Part shown: positions 1 through 11,236 of the stretch, piece after piece | Position numbering within the stretch: position 1 is the first letter of the stretch | Layout of the letters: each line of letters begins with the position of its first letter | Notes under the pieces: model-generated | What the model was told of the DNA's origin: nothing | Databases searched by the model: none | What the model saw: only the letters and a program-made list of their open reading frames with translations | Translations under genes and position numbers: made by a program | DNA from: Malurus cyaneus samueli | Lineage: Eukaryota; Chordata; Aves; Passeriformes; Maluridae | Direction: 5' to 3' | NCBI GenBank assembly: GCA_009741485.1 | Contig: CM019236.1 | Span: 67,357,402-67,421,401, forward strand | Length of the DNA: 64,000 bases

Positions 1-125
1 CTTTTCAAGGAGCTTGTGTGCCCCAGAGTGGTTAGGAGGGGCTGTGAACAGGCTGCAGCAGAGGGAGGCTTGCCTGGCCACCCGCTTGGGCTGTGGAACC
101 AGTTTCCCTGGAGCCGAGGAGCCTG
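1..125 (+). CDS. Partial exon of unrecognised plus-strand gene family (unit A)
   Basis: Positions up to 125 resemble the exon at 20326-20443, including the shared end ttccctggagcc...gagcctg followed by a gtaag donor at 126. The window edge cuts the exon and its frame cannot be fixed. The intron that follows (126-740) matches 20444-21000 closely. Product unknown. Confidence 0.4.
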
Positions 126-762
126 GTAAGGAGACGAGCCCCCATTGGTCTAGAGAGGGGTGAGAGGATGTCTGAGCCTGCTTCGGCAGGAAGGGAGATC
201 ACAAGGTTGAGTTCTTTGGTGCAGGGTTGGTGCTCCCTGGTGCCTTTAGTTCAATACTGCACTGGCACAGCCTCCCCCAGTCCTGCCCTCCACACTTCTC
301 CAGAGGCACTGACACCAAGTGCTGTGCTGCGGCAAAAGAGCAGTGAATAAACTTGACCTTTGGGCACTTGTGTCACCAAGCCGGGTGTCCCAGTTTGGTT
401 CATAACTCAGCTTCAACCATTTCAGTGAGGACTGAGGGCTCTCTGTCAGCACAGAGAAAGAACAAGGCTGGGCTTCTTTGTGTGAGCTGGGGCTCCCTGT
501 TTTTCAAGCTCTTGTGCCATTTGCACTGTGAGCGCTTAGACTTTATTGGAATACTTCATTCAGTACCTGACACAGATTTGAAAACTTGGAGGGATCCCTG
601 TTCTTGAAAGAGCAGGCTTCAACTCCCAAGTGAGAATGTGCCTTTCAGGCCATCTTTTAAACTACATGATGGAAGTACAATTGCTGCTAAAAGGGAAACA
701 CATGAAGGCGAACGTTGACTCAGTCTTCCCTGTGCTTCCTTTCTTCTTTTCCTGCTACACAG

Positions 763-833
763 CTCCTCTGTCCAGAAACCTCAGTGGCTTCATCGCTGGA
801 TTTAGATCTGCACGCAAGTCTGAAGGACATCAG
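763..833 (+). CDS. Short exon of the plus-strand family (unit A)
   Basis: An acceptor (ctgctacacag) precedes position 763 and a cag|gttaaa donor follows 833. The incoming phase used by its paralogues leaves an open reading frame beginning PLSRNLSGF. The B copy at 9864-9941 reads PLCQNLSAPSPEDSYLSPDP, which aligns with the start of the long exons at 16766 and 18076 (SYQDVGPASPEYSDLPPG). The exon is therefore a shortened or diverged version of those exons. Product unrecognised. Confidence 0.45.
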
Positions 834-839
834 GTTAAA

Positions 840-1190
840 ATTTTTGTGTTACCTGCACAGCTGTATGTAGTTGTTATTATATGTATATATGGGTATATTT
901 ACAGATATGTATAGGTAAATTGAGATAGGTAGATGTAGATGAATATAGGTATATTTTTAAATATGTAGTTATAGATATATATACTTTCTATGTATAACAT
1001 ACATGTAGATGTAGATATGGATAATTACATTTATATATCTGAATATTTTAATTTATGTATGCCTATATTTTTATTGATAAATTTGCAGAGCTATATTAAT
1101 ATAGTTATAGATATATGTGGTATTGGATACATAATAATTTTTATTAGACTAGTTTATAGATTATGGGTATGGATAATTAGATAGTAATCT
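840..1190. repeat. AT-rich TATA/GATA-type degenerate repeat
   Basis: A run of imperfect tatata, gatag and gtatattt words with almost no G/C-rich content. It is homologous to 9945-10250 and similar to 30950-31380. It lies between exons of the plus-strand family and has no credible coding potential. Confidence 0.7.
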
Positions 1191-1282
1191 TTAGACACTA
1201 TTACTAACTCGTCCTTTCATGCCTACCCCTCCCCTTCCTGTCCCCCAATCCCCCCGTCCCCCCTTCCTGTAGCTGGTCGAAG

Positions 1283-1395
1283 CCGTTGGCCGCAATGGCG
1301 GAGCAGCAGTCGCCCAGTACGCCTGGGTGGGCTGCCCTGGGCGCAGTGGAGCCGCTGGTGGTCCAGGAAACTGTTCGGGAGGAGCTCTGAAGGCG
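1283..1395 (+). CDS. GC-rich exon of the plus-strand family (unit A)
   Basis: Homologous to 10340-10442 and 31472-31575. A pyrimidine-rich tract ending in ag precedes it, and a ggcg|gtag donor is possible at 1396. One frame from an internal ATG (near 1295) reads MAEQQSPSTPGWAAL and stops at 1390. The paralogues read WTEQQLQPRVSLEQWELL (B) and PELSPEELLWD (third copy). A shared EQQ start suggests a real exon, but the three copies disagree in frame, so indels or decay are present. Confidence 0.35.
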
Positions 1396-1740
1396 GTAGC
1401 GGGGAGGTTGAGGCAGGGAGGGAGGACGCATATGATGGGTCGTGGAGATGAGGGCGGAGGAGAGGGTGAGGAGCACTGGGGATAATCGTGTGAATAGGTG
1501 GGTGGTGGACAGAGGGAGTGTTAAGCTGAGAGTGATGGTGGGTCGTGAGAACTGGACGCGTCTAGTTAGCGGGTTGGTTTGGACTGCAGATTCTAGGATT
1601 GACAAGAGACTGGGGCTTGAGGGCCTGGGGGGGCTTGGGTTGTGAGGGGGTGGAGGCTGAGGGGATGGAGGGCCAGCAGGGAGCACAGTAGATAGACTGT
1701 GGCTCTCAGGCTTTGGACATTCCAGTTCTCCACTTTTCAG

Positions 1741-1836
1741 GTGCCTGAAGCTCAATACCGAGCGCGAGAGCGGAGGGAAGACAAGGCCACCAGCAACAGC
1801 AGCAAACGGAGCTTCTGCTGCCACCCGAGAGCCTGG
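1741..1836 (+). CDS. Lys/Arg-rich exon of the plus-strand family (unit A)
   Basis: The acceptor ccacttttcag ends at 1740 and the donor cctgg|gtgagg follows 1836. Homologous to 10745-10858, where the open frame is clearer (NTGDRREEAREKLKATINSS). In unit A the matching frame starts VPEAQYRARERRED. The exon is charged and probably helical; function unknown. Confidence 0.45.
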
Positions 1837-2192
1837 GTGAGGCCACAGGGCCCGTGAGGCAGGCTGGGGGTGAGGGTGGCGTGGGCTTTGGCCGTGGCAG
1901 CGCCCGGCTGGCGGAGCGGGCCCTGCCCGTGTGCTGGGCTGCTCAGCGCAGCTGCCCGGCTGCCACAGGGGCTGTCCTCGGGCAAGGGCCGTGCCGGCAG
2001 GGCCGGGAGCTGTGCGGCTGTGCGGGCTGCCGGGGGCTGCGGGAGTCCCGCCGCGGCTGCGCTCACAGCGCCCTGGCCCGCTCCGCCTGCTTTCTTTCTC
2101 ACCCTCCAGGGAGCCTGTGTTTTTCTCTTCCCTATCAAGGCAGGTCCTGCCCAGGGACGTCCCCTATTGACTCAGTGTTCCCTTTGTTCCAG

Positions 2193-2289
2193 ATGTCCCT
2201 TGGCTGTTCTGTTCCGGGAGGGCTGTGCTGGACGAGGAGACCACGGAGAGTTGGGATCAGAGCCGCTGGAATCCATCGGTCATTTCTAA
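2193..2289 (+). CDS. Probable terminal exon of the plus-strand family (unit A)
   Basis: It follows a ctttgttccag acceptor. One frame reads LFREGCAGRGDHGELG and stops at 2287-2289, matching REGCAAQEEETNGELG in unit B. The phase expected from other members differs by one base here, so this copy may carry an indel. The AT-rich 3' tail with polyadenylation-like aataaa words follows. Confidence 0.4.
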
Positions 2290-2825
2290 TTTATTTTATA
2301 TACAAGGATATTTACGATTGGTATTTGTATAGCTATAAGTTATTTTTATTTTATTTATGGTATATTTAATTTATAGTCTATTTTTGCTTATTTTCATTAT
2401 ATCATTGGTATCTTGTATGTGACTTATTTAATTAGGTAATTTAGAATAGTAATTGCAATTTGTCTGTTTATATATAGGAGAGCTATTTATATCTTTGTAT
2501 TATTTCTATTGCATTTAATTTAGATTTTTTTAATGTCTATATAATGTTACGTGTTCATTTAATCCATTGTATTTCAATATAATGTATATTCCCTTCATAT
2601 GTATCTATTTTTTACATTATATATTAGCTTTTATATAATTGTAATTAGACTTTATCTGTAATAAATTATTTTTGTTAAACTTTAATTGATATTTGTAGTT
2701 TAGTTAGAAGTGTGGTTGTAGAACTTTGGAATAAATGTAATTTTAAAACTTATGACTTACTGATTTTTGTGTATTTATGTATCAAAAGTGCAATGTAACA
2801 ATCTTCAATAAATTTAACTTTTTAA
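2290..2825 (+). other. AT-rich 3' untranslated-like tail (unit A)
   Basis: Extremely AT-rich and non-coding. It carries several aataaa words, near 2660 and 2735 and in caataaatttaac near 2808. Homologous to 11335-11960 and 32190-33010. Most simply the 3' UTR or downstream flank of the plus-strand gene copies. Confidence 0.45.
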
Positions 2826-4780
2826 ATGAAATAAGTTGTGTTTTTCAAAGCAAAGAGCAGATGTGAACAGGATGATGCTGGAGGAGTTTGGCAGTGAGTG
2901 AAGGGGACTGGGGGAAATTCTCCAGCCACGCCCAGCACATCCCCCAGTGTCAGTCAGGCCGGGCAGCCAAAGCGCAGATTGGGGATGGCAGCAGAGCCCC
3001 ACGTTGGGTAAGAACTCACTCGCTGCAAAGGCAGCTGAGAAAACGTGACTGCACTGAGGGTACAGTTCCCCACAAGACACAAAGTGCAAGAGCAAGACAC
3101 AAACAGGGGCCACACACTGAAGAGAAATTATTCACAATGAAAAAAAGAGAAAATGTTGCAAAACATGTGTGAATACTCTGGGAGTCTGATAAAATGCTCT
3201 AAATCAGCACTGTCCAGGTACATCTTCAGCAAAAAATAGAATTTGCTAAAAATTAAACACCTTCCATGAAAGATGAATGACACTTTCCCCTTCAGTCACC
3301 TTGCTGGGGAAGTGGAAGATGTCCTTATTCCTGAGAATTTGTGCCCTTCAGCACCTCCCTCACTCACATTAAATAAAAGATTATGTACTACCACTTGTGG
3401 CCTTAAATGAAAACAGCCCTGCCCTCGTGACAGCATTTGCAAACTCTTCCCTCCTCCTGTCCCCACATCTCACAAACTGAACCGTCCCCTTCCTGTCCAA
3501 ACTGTGCCAGAGCTGAGGGAGGGCTTCAGCAACTCAGGAGGCTGCAATGCCACCACAGGCAGGGAGGTTTTGCAAAGCTTCCTAAGCATCAGTAGACTCT
3601 AGATTTGCCAGTCTCCCCCTGGAATATTGTCCTATTCATGAATGATCTTGGAGGACACTGAGCCTCCAGCTCACACAAGTTTCACTATAAAGTGTGTTTT
3701 CTTCACGGCTTGGATAGAGGAAAATGAAAATTGTAAGTTTTAGAGTGAATTGTGGGTTCTGCTGTAGCTGCATGTGCCCCATCATTTGTGGAAAGTAGAG
3801 TCAAAGCTTCAAATTGCTGACGGAAGTGAACCCACAAAGAACCCACAGAGACCTGAAGGAGGCCCAGCTGTGCTTGCTGCATGCTGGCCCAAGGAAAAGG
3901 GTGGAACAAAATCCCCTTTTATGCAGATTGAGTCTCTGTGTATTGTTGTCTTCAGGGCTGTCTGGGGTAAGGCATGGTAATCCAGCCACAAACTGTGACT
4001 GTGTGAGCTCTGACAGTGACCTGCTTCTCCAGAGTGAGGGACAAGGCCAGCCCAAAAGCCAGTGCTGGACATAAGAAAACCCCAGAAAAACTACACACCT
4101 GGGAACCAAGGGTGTAAAAAAGAGCGTGTGGGCAGACTGCAGAGAAAACCTATAAAAACACACTCAGGTGGACCCAAGGCCAGGTAGGAAGGGGTTACCA
4201 ACAGCAATGTCTGCCTCCTCCCAATGAAGAGGAGGAAACCCCCACCAACACATCACAGCCCTTCCCACAAAGACCCCAGGATGCTGATGGCTCCCTGTGA
4301 GCCCCAGGCTGTGGCTGACAGCTGTGGGACCTGGGAAAGCGTTTGAAGGGCCAGCACAGCACACAGAGGTGCTGGGGCTGTTTCTGTATCAGCTCTCACT
4401 GCCCACTGGGGCTTTTCCATCGCTCATCCCAGGGGAGTGTGAGTGGCACAAGTGCCCCAGATGTAACACTGATTGTCAGACACCTGGGGGAGGGGTCGCA
4501 CATGTGCCACTTGCAGGAGGCAGCTGACAGAAAATGGGTGAAAGCCTCATTTCTGGGGACACTTCCCTGGCAACCATTCCAGTCTCACAGGACAGGCAGG
4601 CAGCAGGGGAGCACCAGAGAGCTGCACCCTCCAGAGAGGGTCTGCAGTCGATGCCAAAGGCCTCCCTAGGGCTGCAGTGGAACACCGACCGGGCCAGGCT
4701 CTCCTGGCAGCAGCAGATTTGGGAGGAGCCAGGGGCTGTAAAAGTAACTGCGGCACAAGCTCGGGGGCTGCCCTCGCTGG
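2826..4780. other. Non-coding stretch between the gene tail and the GC island (unit A)
   Basis: No gene supported. Closely matched by 11960-13925. It contains a short dispersed repeat at 3998-4060 (gtgagctctgaca... gagggacaagg) that recurs at 7825-7890, and a TATA-like cctataaaaaca at about 4148. This could be old LTR or promoter debris, but no element boundaries can be fixed. Confidence 0.4.
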
Positions 4781-5010
4781 GCCTTGCTCGCCCTCGTGTT
4801 TGCGCGCCTCCCGTGTCCCGGACCGACGCCCGGTCCGCTTCGTCCCTGCCTTCCTGCCGGATCCACCCGCGTCCAACCCCGCCCGCCCGGGATCAGCCGC
4901 GATCCCGCCCGGCCCTGTCCAGGGTGCTGTCCCTGCTGCCCGCTCCGCACTCGCCGCTGTCCGGCCGCCCGTGGCCGCGGGAGCGGGGCCTGTGGGGGGA
5001 GCGCCCGCTC
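4780..5010. promoter_or_regulatory. GC-rich CpG-island-like segment (unit A)
   Basis: Dense CpG and GC-box-like words (ccccgcccgcccgg near 4876), with gcgcg, cccggac and gccgcgg. Nearly identical to 13930-14160, although the flanks have diverged more. It lies 3' of the antisense Topors-like gene. It may be a promoter for an unannotated transcript or simply a GC-rich conserved piece; no start site can be shown. Confidence 0.4.
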
Positions 5011-5394
5011 TGATCTCTGCCTGCCCTGGCTGTCTCTAACCCCATCCTTTGCCATTTCCCTTCCTCCTTTTCTGTCCTCAGCAGGGAAACTTTTTTTTTT
5101 TGTTGTTGTTTTGTTACCAGTAAGCATTCCTGAATCATCCTGTGACGGGAGCAGCTGTCCGTGCTGCCCGCTCTGCCTTTGGCACCCGCTGCCCTGCGGG
5201 TGTGCAGCTGCAGCAGCATTTCCTGAGGGAAGAGGCGCTGCCGCCATGGCCCTGGGCCTGAGGCTGTGCCCCACAGGCCGTGGGTGCCAGCCATGGTGGG
5301 GCACGAGGGGAAGGGCAAAGGCACCAGGAGGCTGAGAAAGCATTGCCCAGACACTGTGTGAGGGAAATAAAAATTCTTACTTTTCCTAAAAAAG

Positions 5395-6351
5395 ATTGCA
5401 GACCCCTGCTAGCCTGCGGGGGGCCTCTTGCAGGAGCGAGGAGAGTCCTGGGGGTCAGGGGCCCTTCTCTTTGGGGGACGCCGGGGACCAGAGGGTCTGG
5501 GCCCTGCTGCTCTGGGCAGAGGGACCTGCCACCATCACCACCTCCTGCTCTGGCTCCTCCTGGGAGCGGCAGGTCAATTGGTGGGGGCTGTGACCCCTGG
5601 TGGGACCTCTTTGTGCACCTTCATCGCCTCCATGGGGCTGCAGGGCTGCTGGCTGGAGTCCCACCTGAGAGCTGGGGGAGCTGGAGCTGTGGAGCTGGGG
5701 GCTGGAGCTGGGAGCTGGAGCTGCTGGCTGGTGCTGCTGCCTGCTGGCTTCATCCACATCGGCAGCGTGGGAGGCAGCAGCCTCTGGGCCCCCTGGCTGC
5801 TGGCTCACAGATGTTCATGGCGGCACTGGTGTTCCTCCAGGATGCCTGCAGATCTGGATCAGGATCTCCTGGTCTGGTCCCACACAAGAGAGCGTGCAGG
5901 ATCACTCTGTGGCTCTCGCCGCCACCACTGCCCCTTAATGTCTTCCTCCTTGGACAGCCAGTCCGCAGGGGATCCAGAAGTTCCCTGGAAAAGTTCTGCC
6001 CAGACCTCGGGCAGGACACCACCAACAGCTCGGGCTGGTGCTCTTGAGGAGCAGAGGATGGAGGCACAGGGGCATGGGGGCTGTTCCTTCCTGGGTCTGG
6101 GAGCTCTCCCTGCCTGTCTGGTGGCTGCTGGCAGCTGCTCAGGGGCTGTGATGACAATCTCCAGACAGTCACCTGCATCATCAGAAAACCTGAGAGTCTC
6201 TATTGCTCCTCTCGCAGGCGGGCAGGATGGATTTGTCTGCCCACCGCAGGATGCAGCCCCGGCAGAAGCGGTGGCCACAGGGCAGAGCAGAAGCCACGTC
6301 ATCGCAGGTGTCCTGGCAGATGGCAGATTTGCCACCCGTCTCTGTGGCCAT
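5395..6351 (-). pseudogene. Topors-like RING-finger gene, frame-broken copy A
   Basis: Read on the minus strand from an ATG at 6351 (MATETGGKS). A degenerate C3HC4 RING follows: ALPCGHRFCRGCILRW is intact, but the first cysteine pair and the last CPLC pair are incomplete. Next come the family signature segments EIVITAPEQLP, VGGVLPEVWAELF and, nearer the C-terminus, EEPEQEVVMVAG. This order matches the multi-copy Topors-like E3 ligase genes of songbirds. The segments lie in different frames, so several indels break the gene. Intact relatives would be ubiquitin/SUMO ligases; this copy is probably non-functional unless the indels are sequencing errors. Confidence 0.7.
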
Positions 6352-7349
6352 ATTTGGCCTCTGCAGCACGTGGGGAAAGCTGAGATCAGGAGCTGCTCTC
6401 TTCGCTGGTGTCCCACACTGCAGGAAAGGGGAGGAAGGAATGGCCAGGCTGCTGTAAAGGACACCCTCGCAGTCCCCTGAGCCCCATGGCCACCCCGAGG
6501 GGACGTTTTCCTGCACAGCTCACCCTCAGTGCTGCAAGCACCTGCAGTACCCGGCTGCCCCAGGCAGGCAGGGCTGGGCAAACACTGCTGCTCGCTCTGG
6601 GATGGCACTGGGACCTGCCGAGAACAGGCACCGCTCAGCAGGAGAGAAACCTGGCTCGACCCTGCCCCTCACAGCGATGCTCGGCAGGAATTCAGGGTGG
6701 AGCCCGACTGGCTCCAGCTCTGCCCATGTTCAGATACAAGCAGAAGGGACGAAATGTCACAGGGTATTGCTCAGTCAACTCCCAATCTGTCTCCTGCTGA
6801 TTTTATCTCCATGACCTGGTGATGTCTCTGCCAGGGCATGTTGTCATGAGAAAGAAGAAAATACTTGTTTTCAGCTTCTGTATTTCCATGTGTCTCTCCC
6901 TGGGCCACCTGCATCCCATGTCCATTGCCCTGTGTCTCATCCCTGCTCCTGACCCTTGCCAAGGTTTCTGTGAGGAGCAGTGGTGGGACCCATGAGCCTG
7001 GAATGCCTTTGGCTGGACAATGCCTCCTCCTGTTCTTTTCTGGGAAACAGCTGGATTTGGAGAACCTGGTTGCTGGTGGCCAGCCCTGGGTGAGAGTCTC
7101 CCACCCCTCTGGGTTGTGTCCCTGCTGCAGGGAGAAGCAGAAACAGATATTTTGCTCCCTTTCCATCCACTCCCACTAACACTTGCCCACAGATCCAGGC
7201 CCTTCTCCGCTTCCCAATCTCCGTGTTCCTGGAAGCCAATGTGTTGGTGCTCTTGAAAGGAAGCAGCGATGGAGCCTCATCCCACATCTGCAGGAAGGAG
7301 CTGGAGTTGCTGCCGCTTCAGAGTGGGGTACAGGGGCCACAGGAACCCT

Positions 7350-9840
7350 TTCATGGCTCTGGAGAGCCCAGCATCATGGGCTGGGCTGTGCCATCATCCC
7401 TTCTTTTCTCTGGCTGTTGCCATCCCTGAGAGGCAACCTCTCACATCTTTCAGGACGCCCCATCCCAAACTTTTGCTGGTTTCTGGGCCTTTCTCATGTG
7501 CTGTTTTGTCATTCTGGAGCATGGGGAAATCACCTGCCCATCAAGGGCCACCCTTGGTTTTAAGCCTTGGGCTCAAGAGCCAGAGGCAACCTCCTGCCTG
7601 TGGTGTGAGCACCGTGAATGCAGAGAATCTGCTGCCCGGGAATGTCGGTTGTGGGCTCTCCAGCAATCAAGGGCAGAGTACAGCCCCGTCTGATGGACAC
7701 ATCCCATCAGCCCTCTGAGGAATGTGACATCCTAATGAAAACTGGGAACCTTTGAACAACTTTGAATAGGACTTGGCGGAATACAAACGAGCAGCACCAC
7801 ATGGATCATGCCAGAAATGGTGGCTGTGTGAGCTCTGACAGCCACCTGCTTCTCCAGAGTGAGGGACAAGGCCAACCCAGAAGTCAATTTTGAAAGGTGC
7901 TCTTGGTGCTGGAGAAGGCCAGGCTGTCCTTTTGTAGGGGAGGCCTTCAGAGGGGACCTGCTCACCTTGGGCTGCTGACAAAGAGCAGCTGGTGACCTTT
8001 CACAAAATGCAGCTTTGGTCCAGCCCTTTAAAATGTTCCAGCCATCACCAATTCCTGCCGCTCACACCAGCCCTATTCCATGCTGGAGGAATTTTGTGTA
8101 GGCAGTCTGACAGCTTAGTGGCAGGAGAATGAAACACTCAACCAGCACGTTCCAGACTTCTAATACCTTGTATTCTTTTGTATTTGCCTGGAGATTCAAG
8201 CTTGTTCCCTGACAAGAAGAAAAGGCTACATATGGGACTAATCCATTTTTTTGATATGAAACAGTTTTCAACTGAAATGGGGGGAAAGAGGTCTTTGAAC
8301 ATAGCTTTACTTACAAGAAAGCTGGCTGCTGCAGCAAATACTTGCTTAGCTTATCCTTTGCTGGGTTTTTTTTCACTTTTACATTATAGTAAAGGACATC
8401 ATTCCTCCAGCTCGTATCTGTATCTGTATCTCTGAGCCACCATCAATACACACATAAGCACAAGACCTGAGACTGTTCCCATTTTTTATTTTAGAAGAAA
8501 ACCACTCACCTCCACAAAAGGAAACAACCTGTCTTACACCTCCCTCCTGGCATTCCCTGGAGCATGACCCAGGCAGGGGCTGCTGCTTCTACCTAAAACC
8601 TCCCCCTCTGCCTCTCTGCCAGCCCATCTCTTGAAGAACACTCCCCATCACCACCTCCTCAAACAAAATTGCCACCATCCAACCTCCTTTTCTGCAGGCA
8701 GGTGAGAAAAGTATGCACTCCCAGCTCCAGGTTCCTCTGGAGAAGCAACATCCCTCAAATATCAACCTCCTTCCTTAACCTACCCACTGGGAGCTCACTG
8801 GAACACACTTTTGTCTCAGGATACCCACGGAAGAGCTCTAGGATGGAGCAATTTGAAATGCAACTCCTTCAGAGTTTAAAGTTCCCTTTATCAAATGAAC
8901 ACACACAAACCTGTCCCAAAGGGAAGACAGGGAGGAAAGAGAAGCTCCTCTCCCACAGCAGCAAACTCTGTGCTTCCTTCTGTTCCACACGGAGAGAGGA
9001 GGCCATGGGAAACTCCTCAGTTTGGGAAGGAATCCTGGCAAATGGCCTGATTTGGGAGGGCAGCAGAAGGAGGTTCCCCAAAGAAAAGGAAATGATTCTC
9101 TGGAATCAAATGATTAAGACAATATTTCTGCATGGGGAAAAACCAAGGAAGCATTTGAGAAAGTTCCCAGATGGGAAGGTCTACCCTGACACAAGAAACC
9201 CTCAGTGTCCTTGGTCTGTCACGAAGCTCATGAATGAACCTGCAGGGCTTGGACACACATCATTTGTGTGCATCCCCAGAGCACGAGCAGCTCCTGAACA
9301 AGACTTCGAGTGACCAAAGGACAAACCTTCACCACTCCACACCAGCTCCAGGGAACCTCTCTCCATTGCAAGATCCCCTTTGTCAGCCTACATTAGCAAG
9401 ACTTGGCTGCTGGACGGGTTTGCAACTCTCCCCAGATTTTGGGGAAAAGAAAGAGAAGAAATTATTGCTGAGGAAAGAAAAAGACAAAGTCTGTTGGGAA
9501 GACCTGGGTATAAGTTCACTACAACTGTAAGCCATTAATTCCTCTGGTAAAGCTAACATCCATCCATGGGGCAGCTTTGTAGCTTTGATGCCAGTGATGA
9601 CAAAATTGCTGTCTCTTCCCACAGCTGTGCTCACCCAAAGAATGAGAAATGTGCCAAAGCTGCCAGACATGCAGGGAAAGTGAGAAAGAACCTGCCAGTT
9701 GGCCAGCCAAAATAATGTCTTTGAATCTCTCTTTTCATCATTTCCCCTTGCCCAGTTTGACCTGTTTAGAAGTGGGGAAATTTGTTAGCAACCCAAAACA
9801 AAATACAGAAGCTACTCAGTCTAACATCCTTTTGCTCACC
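7350..9840. other. Single-copy spacer without a supported gene
   Basis: This stretch separates the duplicated units and has no counterpart in the window, apart from a 65-bp dispersed repeat at 7825-7890 shared with 3998-4060 and 13135-13195. An open frame at 8669-9313 on the plus strand has no recognisable domain and no splice-supported partner. I see no other structure. Confidence 0.5.
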
Positions 9841-9863
9841 TCAGAAATGCAACTGCTACACAG

Positions 9864-9941
9864 CTCCTCTGTGCCAGAACCTCAGTGCTCCATCACCTGA
9901 GGATTCATATCTATCGCCAGATCCTGCAAGGACAATTGCAG
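9864..9941 (+). CDS. Short Pro/Ser exon of the plus-strand family (unit B)
   Basis: Acceptor aactgctacacag and donor ttgcag|gttacc. The open frame PLCQNLSAPSPEDSYLSPDP aligns with the first 20 residues of the long exons at 16766 and 18076. The remainder of that exon is missing here, so unit B has a 5'-truncated gene or a shortened exon. Confidence 0.5.
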
Positions 9942-9944
9942 GTT

Positions 9945-10250
9945 ACCCAGAACAGATATACATAGTTCTAATTGTGTGTATATATAGGTGTATTTATAGA
10001 TATGTATAGTTAAATTGAGATAGGTAGTTGTAGATGTATATAGGTATATTTTTATATATGTAGTTACAGATACATATAGTTACTATGTATAACTTATATA
10101 TGTAGTTATAGATATGGATAGTTACATTTTTATATCTGAATATTTTAATTTATGTATGCCTATATTTATATTGATAAATTTGCAGAGATATATTTATATA
10201 CTTATAGATATATGGGGTATTAGATACATAGATATTTTTATAGACTACTT
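9945..10250. repeat. AT-rich TATA/GATA-type degenerate repeat
   Basis: Imperfect gatatgtatag, ggtatatttt and tatata words, homologous to 840-1190. No coding content. Confidence 0.7.
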
Positions 10251-10339
10251 TTTAACCTCTTTCCTTGCTCTGCTTCTTCTTTCACCTCCTGTTTTCCTGC
10301 CTGTCCCCCTCTGTCCCCTCTTCCTGTGCTGGGTCCGAG

Positions 10340-10442
10340 CTGGTGGCCGGGATGGACGGAGCAGCAGTTGCAGCCCCGGGTGTCCCTGGAGCAGTGGGAG
10401 CTGCTGGTGGCCCCAGACACTGTCCCCTGAGGAGCTGCTGAG
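10340..10442 (+). CDS. GC-rich exon of the plus-strand family (unit B)
   Basis: A pyrimidine tract and gggtccgag acceptor candidate precede it, and ag|gtgagac follows. One frame reads WTEQQLQPRVSLEQWELL. A stop appears three residues after that unless one base is restored, so it carries an indel relative to the third copy at 31472-31575 (PELSPEELLWD). Confidence 0.4.
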
Positions 10443-10744
10443 GTGAGACAGAGGGGCTGAGGTGGATGAGGGGGCTGAAGGGACTGTGATGTTGAGGTCC
10501 TGGTGGGGCTGAGGGGTCTGGGAAAGCTCTGGGAAATGGTGGGGATTGAGTGTAATGGGGAAACTGTGGGGAATGGTGGGGCTGAGGGGACAGGGAAGTG
10601 GCGCAGTCTGAAGAGGCAGGGCAGTGTGAGGGGACTGGACAGGTCTAAAGGGCTTGGGAGGCTGGGGTTTGCAAGGGGGAGGCAGGGCTGAGGGTCTGTC
10701 ACACCTTGGAAGCAATTCCAGATTCTCCACTTTTGCCACTTCAG

Positions 10745-10858
10745 CTGCCCTGAAGTCCTCGACAACACCGGAGATCGACGAGAAGAAGCAAGGGAAAAGC
10801 TGAAGGCCACCATCAACAGCAGCAAAGGCGGATCTGCTGCTGCCAGCCGAGAGCCTGG
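10745..10858 (+). CDS. Charged helical exon of the plus-strand family (unit B)
   Basis: Acceptor tgccacttcag and donor gcctgg|gtgagg. The 114-bp exon is open in the phase reading CPEVLDNTGDRREEAR followed by KLKATINSSKGGSAAASREP. The related exon in unit A is at 1741-1836, and a shorter, diverged one begins at 32067. Rich in Lys, Arg and Glu; function unknown. Confidence 0.5.
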
Positions 10859-11236
10859 GTGAGGCCACAGGGCCCGTGAGGCAGGCTGGGGGTGAGGGTG
10901 GCGTGGGCTTTGGCCGTGGGCAGCGCCCGGCTGGGCAGGAGCGGGCCCTGCCCGTGCTGGGGCTGCTCAGCGCAGCTGCCCCGGCTGCCACAGGGGCTGT
11001 CCTCGGGCAAGGCAGCCGTGCCGGCAGGGCCCGGGAGCTGTGCCGGCTGTGCCGGGCTGCCGGGGGCTGCGAGACGGTCCCGCCGCGGCTGTGCTCACAG
11101 CGCCCTGGCCCACTGGGCCTGCTTTTTCTTTCTCCCCCTCCCCGGAACCTCTGACATTTTCTCTTCCCTCATACAAGGGTAGGTGCTAGCAAGGGAAAGG
11201 TCCCCATATTGATTCAGCATTCCCTTTGCTTCCCAG

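Larger units (their letters stand above)
740..7350. repeat. Segmental duplication, unit A
   Basis: This stretch aligns along its whole length with 9840-16675. Shared landmarks in the same order are a splice acceptor plus short exon near 763, an AT-rich tract, GC-rich exons at 1283-1836, a terminal exon near 2193, an AT-rich tail to about 2820, a GC-rich island at 4780-5010 and an antisense Topors-like gene at 5395-6351. The similarity ends near 7350, just after a stretch reading ggggccacaggaaccctttc. The copies differ by substitutions and many 1-2 bp indels. It is a true paralogous duplication or an assembly duplication; the divergence of the AT-rich parts favours a real, somewhat old duplication. 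Confidence 0.85.

Noticed and set aside
1204..1824. 206-residue minus-strand frame, Pro/Ser-rich
   Set aside because: Antisense shadow over GC-rich exons and their introns in unit A; no splice sites or family similarity on that strand.
8669..9313. 214-residue plus-strand open frame
   Set aside because: No recognisable domain, no splice context and no conserved second copy. Composition resembles translated non-coding sequence.
10238..10991. Long Pro/Ser-rich minus-strand frames in unit B
   Set aside because: Antisense to the plus-strand family exons; the same G-rich intron gives similar spurious frames in unit A.
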